Assembly (NCBI GenBank): GCA_965242785.1
Contig: CBDETA010000004.1
Location: forward strand, 992,001-1,056,000
Length of the DNA: 64,000 bases
Source: Maricaulis sp965242785
GTDB taxonomy: Bacteria > Pseudomonadota > Alphaproteobacteria > Caulobacterales > Maricaulaceae
Reading direction: 5' to 3'
In this document: positions 17,011-23,641 of the stretch, in pieces
Position numbering within the stretch: the first letter of the stretch is position 1
Layout of the letters: each line of letters begins with the position of its first letter
Program-made: the position numbers and the translations under genes
Notes under the pieces: generated by a model
The model's database searches: none
Seen by the model: the letters and a program-made list of their open reading frames with translations, nothing else
Told to the model about the DNA's origin: nothing

Positions 17011-18743
17011 GCGTTGATCTCCTGCTTGGATGTCTCGGTATTCGTGGGTGTGGATGAGGCCGCCGCCGGTTGGGCGGAGGCGGGAATGGTGACGGCGCCG
17101 CGGGCGGCCGAAGAGACCAGCGCGGCATATTTGGCGAACACGCCGCCGATGGATTTGGGTTCCGGGCGGACCCTGTCGCGACGGCGCGCGGCCAGGTCGG
17201 CCTCGACATCGATCCGGCGGCCGGCAACATCGATGCGGATGATGTCGCCTTCCTCGACCAGGCCGATGGCACCGCCAGCGGCGGCTTCCGGGCTGACATG
17301 GCCGATGACGAAGCCTTTCGAGGCGCCGGAGAAGCGGCCATCGGTGATCAGGGCGACATCCTCGGACAGGCCTTGGCCGACCAGGGCCGCCGTGACGCCC
17401 AGCATCTCACGCATGCCGGGGCCGCCCTTGGGGCCTTCATTGCGGATGATGACGACATCGCCGGCCTTGATCCGGTTGGCCTCGATCTCGGCGAAGGCGG
17501 CTTCCTCGCTCTCGAAGACGCGGGCCGGGCCGACAAATTCGGTGCGCGAATGGCCGGACAGTTTCAGCACGCCGCCCTCGCTGGCCAGATCGCCGTAGAG
17601 GATGCGGAAACCGCCATCCGGCTTGACCGGATCGGCGACGGTCTTGATGACGCGCTGATTGGGGGACTCCACCGCCTCGGCGGCTTCCTCGAACAGGCTG
17701 CGCCCGGTGACGGTGGGTGTGTCGGCCAGCAGGCCGGCCTCGACCAGGCGCTGGGCAAACAGGCGCGTGCCGCCGGCCAGGAACATGTGGTGGGCCAGGA
17801 AGCGTCCGCCCGGCTTGAGGTCGGTGATCACCGGCGCGGAAGCCGAGATCTCGTCGAAAATGTCGATGGAGAAGGGCTGGCCGGCCTCCGCCGCGATCGC
17901 CGCCAGGTGCAGGATCGCATTGGTGGAGCCACCCGAGGCCGAGGCAGCGATCGCCGCATTGCGGAGGGACGCAGGGCTGACAAACTGCCTCGGCCGGGTG
18001 TCGGATTTCGCCAGCTCGACGGCCAGGCGGCCGCAGCGCGCGGCGGCGGCGGGCTTGTCCGGGTGCGGCGCGGGGATGTCATTGACGCCCATGGGCGAGA
18101 AACCCATGACCGACAGGATGGTCGCCATCGTGTTGGCGGTGAACTGGCCGCCACAGGCACCGGCGCCGGGGCAGGCGGCCTTCTCGACCGCCTTCAGGCC
18201 GGCATCGTCCAGCGTTCCGGCAGCATGGGCACCGACGGCCTCGAACACGTCCTGGATGGACAGGTCCTTCTCGCCCAGGCGGCCGGGCATGATCGTGCCG
18301 CCATAGAGGATGCAGCCGGGCACATCCATGCGCGCCAGGGCCATGGCCGCGGCGGGGATGGTCTTGTCGCAGCCGACCAGGATGACAACGCCGTCCAGGC
18401 AATGGCCGCGCGTCGCCAGCTCGATGGAATCGGCAATCACCTCACGCGAGATCAGCGAGGCGCGCATGCCTTCCGACCCCATGGAGATGCCGTCGGAAAC
18501 GACGACCGTGTTGAAGTCCACCGGATGACCGCCGGCCTCGCGTACGGCTTCGCGCACGGGCTCGGCCAGGTCGGCCAGGTGCATGTTGCACGGGGTCACC
18601 GTGGTCCAGGTGTTGATGACGCCGATCATCGGCTTGTCGAAATCGGCGTCGTCCATGCCGGTCGCGCGCAACATGGCGCGTGCGGCGGCCCGAGCCGGTC
18701 CGTGCGTGATCGCGTCTGAAATTTTTTTGCGTGTATCGGTCAT
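17007..18743 (-). CDS. ilvD: Dihydroxy-acid dehydratase
   Basis: A 578-residue Fe-S dehydratase forming 2-ketoisovalerate and 2-keto-3-methylvalerate. Signatures are VGCDKTIPAA (cluster Cys), PGAGACGGQFTANTM and TDGRFSGASKGFVIGHVSPEAA. The start MTDTRKKISDAI at 18743 lies 20 bases after the attenuator hairpin and fits the family; seven more in-frame residues could be added upstream but would run into the hairpin. It is the first structural gene of the ilv-leu operon. Confidence 0.97.
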   Translation of the reverse strand: MTDTRKKISDAITHGPARAAARAMLRATGMDDADFDKPMIGVINTWTTVTPCNMHLADLAEPVREAVREAGGHPVDFNTVVVSDGISMGSEGMRASLISREVIADSIELATRGHCLDGVVILVGCDKTIPAAAMALARMDVPGCILYGGTIMPGRLGEKDLSIQDVFEAVGAHAAGTLDDAGLKAVEKAACPGAGACGGQFTANTMATILSVMGFSPMGVNDIPAPHPDKPAAAARCGRLAVELAKSDTRPRQFVSPASLRNAAIAASASGGSTNAILHLAAIAAEAGQPFSIDIFDEISASAPVITDLKPGGRFLAHHMFLAGGTRLFAQRLVEAGLLADTPTVTGRSLFEEAAEAVESPNQRVIKTVADPVKPDGGFRILYGDLASEGGVLKLSGHSRTEFVGPARVFESEEAAFAEIEANRIKAGDVVIIRNEGPKGGPGMREMLGVTAALVGQGLSEDVALITDGRFSGASKGFVIGHVSPEAAAGGAIGLVEEGDIIRIDVAGRRIDVEADLAARRRDRVRPEPKSIGGVFAKYAALVSSAARGAVTIPASAQPAAASSTPTNTETSKQEINA

Positions 18744-18762
18744 CGAGCTTTCCGTGCGACAC

Positions 18763-18808
18763 ACACGAAAAACCCCGCTCCGGGTGCCGGGAGCGGGGTT
18801 TTTCGTGT
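18763..18808 (-). terminator. Attenuator terminator of the ilv-leu operon
   Basis: A perfect 19-bp inverted repeat (arms 18763-18781 and 18790-18808, 8-base loop) gives, on the minus strand, a GC-rich stem ending in a T-run (GGGGTTTTT). It lies between the leader-peptide stop (18828) and ilvD (18743). A strong terminator inside an operon leader, after a Leu/Val/Ile-rich peptide, is the hallmark of translational attenuation. I could not identify a convincing competing antiterminator by eye. Confidence 0.88.
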
Positions 18809-18827
18809 CTGCCTGGGGTTTGGGTCC

Positions 18828-18971
18828 CTAGTTGGCAGGCGCGTACGCCACTCCCGTTATGGAGGTGATAATAAGTACAAGTACGAGGAGGAGCAGGCCA
18901 AAACCGAGCACCCGCGCGCCTTCCGAGGCGGCGGCCGGGGAGACCGGCTGGGTGATCGCTGTCGTCGACAT
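18828..18971 (-). CDS. ilvL: ilv operon leader peptide
   Basis: A 47-codon ORF upstream of ilvD whose middle contains LLLLVLVLII, ten consecutive branched-chain codons, followed shortly by ITGV. The stop at 18828 lies 20 bases before the 46-base terminator hairpin. In ilv attenuators a ribosome starved for charged Leu, Val or Ile tRNA stalls here and prevents terminator formation. Codons used in the run include CTC, CTT, GTA and ATT, unlike the CTG/GTC/ATC preference elsewhere in the window, which would sharpen stalling. The peptide itself probably has no further role. The upstream ribosome-binding site is weak (GGACAG). Confidence 0.85.
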   Translation of the reverse strand: MSTTAITQPVSPAAASEGARVLGFGLLLLVLVLIITSITGVAYAPAN

Positions 18972-19004
18972 GACGGGCTGTCCAAACAATGGTTTCGTTA
19001 ACTG

Positions 19005-19017
19005 TTGCGCTGCAGCG
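19005..19017. promoter_or_regulatory. TTGCNNTGCAGC motif, copy 2 (ilv promoter region)
   Basis: TTGCGCTGCAGCG lies 33 bases upstream of the ilvL start and may overlap the operon promoter. It matches the consensus of copies at 2711, 19831 and 36514 except for the two variable bases and the final base. Confidence 0.35.
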
Positions 19018-19173
19018 TGACCGTACTTCGGAATGATTGCAACCCCCTTCTTGCAAAAATTCTGCACAAGGCTGGCTGCCAGTGGGGTGCGAAGCAATAA
19101 TCGTTCTTTCGGTGGAGTGGCTGTCGGCGCGGAATGTCTCCCCGAATCGGAATTTCCGGCGATAGGATGCGGC

Positions 19174-19551
19174 ATGGTCAGGCGTGCGCTGTGGATGGGT
19201 TTCGGGTGTTTGTGTGTTGCGCTTGCCGCGGCCGGTGCCGTGCTGCCGCTCCTGCCGACCACGCCCTTCCTCCTGCTGGCGGCCTATGCCTTCGCGCGCA
19301 GCTCGAAACGGCTGCATGACTGGCTGCTGGCACACAGGCAGTTCGGGCCCCTGATCCGCAACTGGCAAAGGCATGGCGCGATTGACCGGCGTGCGAAATG
19401 GCTGGCGGTTCTGGTTATGATGGCCGCCCTGACGCTGAGCCTCGTCCTGCGCCTCGACCTGCGTCTGGTGCTGGTCCAGGGTGTGGTGATGCTGGCGGCG
19501 GCGAGCTTCATCCTCACCCGGCCGGACGGGCCGGCGGGGCCGCCAAACTGA
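19174..19551 (+). CDS. DUF454 (YbaN-like) inner-membrane protein
   Basis: A 125-residue protein with two or three hydrophobic segments: FGCLCVALAAAGAVLPLLPTTPFLLLAAY near the N-terminus and a pair around residues 75-120. The motif LPLLPTTPFLLLAA and a following Phe-Ala-Arg-Ser-Ser stretch are diagnostic of DUF454. The ATG at 19174 has AGGA 8 bases upstream. The gene is divergent from the ilv operon leader. The family has no settled function; membrane location is clear. Confidence 0.88.
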   Translation: MVRRALWMGFGCLCVALAAAGAVLPLLPTTPFLLLAAYAFARSSKRLHDWLLAHRQFGPLIRNWQRHGAIDRRAKWLAVLVMMAALTLSLVLRLDLRLVLVQGVVMLAAASFILTRPDGPAGPPN

Positions 19552-20108
19552 ATCCCGCATCAGCTTGCCCGGAATCCGAGCAGCCTGTCTCATTTCCGGG
19601 CAGGGCGACCGGAGAGCAATAAAATTGCAGAAATCCGGTTGACCAAAATTTGCGCGCTTGCAGCAAATCTCCTCGCGGCATCCGATCATGTCGCGACTCT
19701 GTGGATTGAACTGCTGGCGAGCGTACGGCGCCAGCTCTTTTCCTCAGAGTGGAAGTAAATTGCGTTTATGGCGGCCGAAGGCCGTTTGGACGCGAAATGC
19801 TTTCTGCATTCATGGCAATCAACAATAATGTTGCAGTGCAGCATGGATTGTCATAAGATCGTCAAATCAAGAGTCGCAGCCATGCGGCCGGACGCAGAGC
19901 GCAATGATTGGGTCCGTCATCACCGCGGGGTGATGCGGATCAGGTGGTGGTAGTCGGGTTTTCCAATCCGCACTCATGTGCACGTTTCGTGCGCAATCCC
20001 CGATCCTTTCGAACGAAACCTGGGCCCCCATTGCAAGGGGCCTGGCCAACGGTGCGGCAAGCCCGTGGGTGGTTTTCAAGGGACGAGTTGCCAGAGCGGG
20101 GGATCCCA
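19552..20108. other. Long intergenic region upstream of amtB
   Basis: No convincing gene is present in these 557 bases. The stretch 19610-19860 is visibly AT-richer than its surroundings and holds the TTGCAGTGCAGCA motif at 19831. I looked for a sigma-54 -24/-12 promoter (TGGCAC-N5-TTGC), expected for nitrogen-regulated amtB, and found no good match. A small RNA or a long 5' leader cannot be excluded. Confidence 0.5.
19831..19843. promoter_or_regulatory. TTGCNNTGCAGC motif, copy 3 (amtB upstream)
   Basis: TTGCAGTGCAGCA, identical over 13 bases to the copy before ppa at 36514. It lies 265 bases upstream of amtB in an AT-rich stretch that could hold the promoter. Confidence 0.45.
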
Positions 20109-21461
20109 ATGATTGGCACGACAAACATGCGATACAAGGTTTTGGGGGGTGCGCTGACCGCGCTTGCAGCGGGAGCGCTTGTCGCCGGACCGGCCTCGGC
20201 CGAGGTGTCCGAAGAGACAGCCTTCGTTTTCAACACACTGCTTTTCCTCATCGGTGGCTTCCTGGTGATGCTGATGGCCGCCGGTTTTGCGATGCTGGAA
20301 GTGGGTTTCGTGCGCACCAAGCACGCAGCCGCGATCTGCCTGAAGAATATTGCGCTCTACTCGATCGCCGGCCTGATGTTCTACCTGGTGGGCTATCAGG
20401 TCATGTATGGCGGCGAGACGCCCTATTTCGGCCTGCCCGCGATCTGGGGGCCGTCGGAACTGGCCAGTGATGAAACCATCTCCCTGGAAACGGGCTATGC
20501 GGCCGCGTCCGACTGGTTCTTCCAGATGGTCTTCGTGGCCACGGCTGCGTCGATCGTGTCCGGCACCGTCGCCGAGCGCGTCAAGCTGGGCTCCTTCTTC
20601 CTTTTCGTGGTGGTTCTGACCGCCGTGATCTACCCGATCCAGGGCTCCTGGGAATGGGGCGGAGGTTGGCTGGATGCCCAGTTCGGCTTCTCTGACTTTG
20701 CCGGTTCCACCCTGGTGCACTCCACCGGTGGCTGGGCGGCTCTGGCCGGTGCCATCCTGATCGGTGCACGCTCGGGACGCTTTGGCCCGAACGCCACGCC
20801 GATGGTGCCGTCCTCGCTGCCCCTGGCCACGCTGGGTACGTTCATCCTGTGGTTCGGCTGGTTCGGCTTTAACGGCGCATCGCAGCTGGCCATGGGTTCG
20901 GCTGCCGACGCGGTCGCGATCTCGCAGATCTTTGCCAATACCAACATGGCGGCGGCATCGGGTGTGGTCGTGGCCTACCTGCTGTCCATGCTGCTGGGTG
21001 GTGGCAAGGCGAACTTGGCCTACTGCCTGAACGGCGCCCTGGCCGGTCTGGTCTCGATCACGGCCGAGCCGCTGACGCCGACCATCCTGGAAGCCATTGC
21101 CATCGGTGCCGTCGGTGCCGTGATTGCAACCTTCGGCGCCAAGCTGCTGGAAGCGGTCCGGATCGACGATGTCGTCGGTGCCATCCCGGTTCACCTGTTC
21201 GCCGGCATCTGGGGCACGATGGCGGTTCCGCTGACGAATTCCGACGCCACCTTCTTCGGCCAGGCGGTCGGCGTGGGTGCCATCGGGGCCTTCGTGTTCG
21301 GTGCCTCCTTCGTGGTGTGGCTGATCCTGAAGATCACCCTGGGTGTCCGCCTCTCGCCGGATGCGGAAGTCGTGGGCGGTGACCTGTCCGAGCTGGGTCA
21401 TCCGGCCGGATCGATCTTCGCGGCCATCGACCCGGGAAAGACGTCGGCCCCGGCCGAATAG
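20109..21461 (+). CDS. amtB: Ammonium transporter
   Basis: A 450-residue Amt/Rh channel protein that imports ammonium across the inner membrane. A cleavable-looking signal peptide (RYKVLGGALTALAAGALV, then ending ASAEV) precedes eleven hydrophobic segments. Conserved features include the phenylalanine gate region DWFFQMVFVATAASIVSG, the first pore histidine in TLVHSTGGWAALAGA and the second in AIPVHLFAGIWGT. ATG 20109 follows GGGGGA. No glnK lies beside it, which is unusual, but a TIGR02001 protein follows. Regulation by nitrogen status is expected but no NtrC/sigma-54 site was seen. Confidence 0.96.
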   Translation: MIGTTNMRYKVLGGALTALAAGALVAGPASAEVSEETAFVFNTLLFLIGGFLVMLMAAGFAMLEVGFVRTKHAAAICLKNIALYSIAGLMFYLVGYQVMYGGETPYFGLPAIWGPSELASDETISLETGYAAASDWFFQMVFVATAASIVSGTVAERVKLGSFFLFVVVLTAVIYPIQGSWEWGGGWLDAQFGFSDFAGSTLVHSTGGWAALAGAILIGARSGRFGPNATPMVPSSLPLATLGTFILWFGWFGFNGASQLAMGSAADAVAISQIFANTNMAAASGVVVAYLLSMLLGGGKANLAYCLNGALAGLVSITAEPLTPTILEAIAIGAVGAVIATFGAKLLEAVRIDDVVGAIPVHLFAGIWGTMAVPLTNSDATFFGQAVGVGAIGAFVFGASFVVWLILKITLGVRLSPDAEVVGGDLSELGHPAGSIFAAIDPGKTSAPAE

Positions 21462-21724
21462 CGGGGATGACGGCCGGCATCGAGGCGCAAACCGCCGACA
21501 TGCCGGCCGGCCAACCCGGGGCCGGTCCAGACAAACCCCAAACGTCAACCCAAACACCCGGCTGGACGCGCAAGTCCATGCCCAGCCCAAGCCGGGGACT
21601 GAAACACCCACCGGTCCGATTGCGTGCAGCGGGTGAGCTGCGCTCGAGACCGACCGGGAGACGCCTGAGCAGACCGGACTGAACCGGTCGTGCGAAGGCA
21701 ATGACATCAAACGAGGAGTGAGTG

Positions 21725-22387
21725 ATGAAAGCCAAACTGTTGACCCTTGCCATCGCCTTCGGTGCCCTCAGCGCCCCGGCCATGGCCCAATCCATCGAGG
21801 GCAATGTTGCCCTCACGACCAACTATGTGTTCCGCGGCATCTCCCAGACCGACAATGGTCCGGCGATCTCCGGCGGTTTCGACGTGGCGTCTGAAAGCGG
21901 CCTCTATGCCGGTGTCTGGGGTTCCAGCGTCGACTTCTCCGACGACACCACCATGGAGCTGGACCTGTATGCCGGCTATGGCTGGGAAGCTGGGGGCTTC
22001 GGATTCGATACGGGCGTGATCTATTACGCTTATCCCGACAGCCCGGACGGGCAGAATTTCGTCGAGGTCTATGGTGATCTCAGCCGGTCCTTCGGTCCTG
22101 TTGCCTGGGACATCGACGTGGCCTACTCGCCGGAATTCTACGGCGAGATCGGACCGGGCTGGTATGTCTCCACCGGCGCCGCCATCGAGCTGGGCCTGGT
22201 GACGCTGGACGCCCGTATCGGCTCCAGCACCTTCGACGACCTGCCGGCGGCCGATTATGAAGACTACCAGGTCGGCATTTCCGGCACGGTGTTCGAGAAC
22301 ATCGGCTGGGATGTGCGCTACTTCAAGGCCAGCAATGGCGGCGATGACGGCTTCTTTGCCACGATCTCGCAGTCCTTCGGCGGCTGA
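21725..22387 (+). CDS. TIGR02001 (Gcw_chp) outer-membrane protein
   Basis: A 220-residue protein with a signal peptide ending PAMAQ. The start of the mature part, NVALTTNYVFRGISQTDNGP, is the signature of TIGR02001 proteins, which are predicted small beta-barrels (alternating aromatic strands, C-terminal SQSFGG). Family members are often found next to amtB or glnK in Proteobacteria, and here it follows amtB by 263 bases; a role in nitrogen-source uptake is therefore suspected but unproven. The ATG at 21725 has GAGGAG just upstream; GTG 21722 is a less likely start. A terminator follows. Confidence 0.85.
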   Translation: MKAKLLTLAIAFGALSAPAMAQSIEGNVALTTNYVFRGISQTDNGPAISGGFDVASESGLYAGVWGSSVDFSDDTTMELDLYAGYGWEAGGFGFDTGVIYYAYPDSPDGQNFVEVYGDLSRSFGPVAWDIDVAYSPEFYGEIGPGWYVSTGAAIELGLVTLDARIGSSTFDDLPAADYEDYQVGISGTVFENIGWDVRYFKASNGGDDGFFATISQSFGG

Positions 22388-22433
22388 CGCCGGCATTGAT
22401 CCGGCATCCCCTGTTTGCCGGATATGCCCATGA

Positions 22434-22470
22434 AACCGGGCCTGGTTCTACCAGGCCCGGTTTTCTTTTT
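22434..22470 (+). terminator. Rho-independent terminator after the TIGR02001 gene
   Basis: AACCGGGCCTGG pairs with CCAGGCCCGGTT around a TTCTA loop and is followed by TTTTCTTTTT. It ends the amtB-TIGR02001 unit. Two further small perfect hairpins lie just beyond (22496-22512 and 22558-22572) before the convergent lipoprotein gene and may act on the opposite strand. Confidence 0.9.
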
Positions 22471-22600
22471 GGGCTGGAGTCAGACGAACCAAGATCGAAC
22501 CCGCAGGGTTCGCAAGCGCGACCGCGCGTCGGCAGGTCAGGCCGCCCCATCGGAGGCGTCCGCGAAGCGGACTGCCGTGAGATTGCAGAATTGCCGCGCC

Positions 22601-23641
22601 TCAAGGCAGTTCGATGCGGGTGATGCGGCCCTCGCCGCCGACGGCCCATCCGGCCGACCCGTCCGGGGCGAAGGCGATGGCATTGTGGCCGGCAAGCTCC
22701 GGCCAGGGCACCCAGATTTCCGCGCCATTACGGGAGATGTCGCTGCCATTGGGCCCGGTTGCGACCAGCGCCGGCGGGTCGATGGGCAGCACCGCAATGG
22801 CCGATCGGTAGCCGCCCGGTGGCTCCAGGGCCGTCTGCCAGCTGCCCCCGCCATCACGCGACCAGGACACAGTGCCCGTCCGCGCATCGGGCTGTTGGTA
22901 GTCGCCTCCAGTGGCGACCACCCGGTCGCCCGTCCAGACCACCGAGAACACGCCGGCTCCGCCACTGCCGGCGGCCATGGGCGTTTCGACCGCCTGCCAG
23001 TCGACGCCCCAATTGCAGGAGCGCAGGACGCGGGCTGTTGCCGCGCCCCCGGTTCCGATCCAGGCGCAGCCCTGGGGCGATACCGCGATGGAGGTGTCCG
23101 ATGCGGCAAAACCGGCTTCGCCCTCCAGGGGCTCCGGCGTTCCGGTACTGGCCGTCCAGTTGGCGCCACCGTCCTGTGTGAGCAGAATCAGGAATTCACC
23201 CTCCACCGGATCGGAGAAGGCCAGGCCGTGGCGATCGTCCCAGAAGGTCAGGCTGTCGATGAAGGCCTGGCCGGTCGGATCCTGCCAGACGGTCTGAAAA
23301 CTGGCGCCGCCATCCCGGGTCTCGATGATCCGCGAAGGCTGGCCGGCGGTGGCAAACAGGGCGTGGTCTGCCGAGAAACCGTGCGCCGAGCGCAGGTCGG
23401 TCCCTTCGGCCAGGGCGACATCCAGCACCTGCCAGTTTGCCCCGCCATCGACGGTACGCAGGACCTGGCCTTCCGGGGCTCCGATCCAGGCGGTCCGGGC
23501 ATCAACGACCGCCAGTCCGCGCAGACCGGACGTGACCCCGCTCTCCTGTTCCACCAGCGCAATGCCCGTGGTCGGGTCGGGCGGGGCGCTGCACGCCGCC
23601 AGGGCGACAAGGCCGGCCGCCGCCAGCGGTGCGCCCCTCAT
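22601..23641 (-). CDS. Ycf48-like Asp-box repeat lipoprotein
   Basis: A 346-residue predicted lipoprotein (lipobox LAACS, Cys17) folded as a beta-propeller of sialidase/Ycf48 type. Asp-box repeats SxDxGxxW-like are seen four times: TVDGGANW, TRDGGASF, TQDGGANW and SRDGGGSW. In plants and cyanobacteria Ycf48 helps photosystem assembly, but in heterotrophs relatives have no known role. Its start overlaps the stop of the upstream metalloprotease by 4 bases, so the two products probably work together in the envelope. Two cysteines (CAWIG and RSCNW) could form a disulfide. Confidence 0.82.
   Translation of the reverse strand: MRGAPLAAAGLVALAACSAPPDPTTGIALVEQESGVTSGLRGLAVVDARTAWIGAPEGQVLRTVDGGANWQVLDVALAEGTDLRSAHGFSADHALFATAGQPSRIIETRDGGASFQTVWQDPTGQAFIDSLTFWDDRHGLAFSDPVEGEFLILLTQDGGANWTASTGTPEPLEGEAGFAASDTSIAVSPQGCAWIGTGGAATARVLRSCNWGVDWQAVETPMAAGSGGAGVFSVVWTGDRVVATGGDYQQPDARTGTVSWSRDGGGSWQTALEPPGGYRSAIAVLPIDPPALVATGPNGSDISRNGAEIWVPWPELAGHNAIAFAPDGSAGWAVGGEGRITRIELP

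Noticed and set aside
17070..18719. A 549-codon plus-strand frame opposite ilvD
   Set aside because: A shadow frame rich in Asp/Gly/His with no motif; ilvD is complete on the other strand.
19552..20108. Possible sigma-54 promoter and NtrC sites before amtB
   Set aside because: No TGGCAC-N5-TTGC match with correct spacing was found; TGGCAATC at about 19813 has TTGC at the wrong distance.
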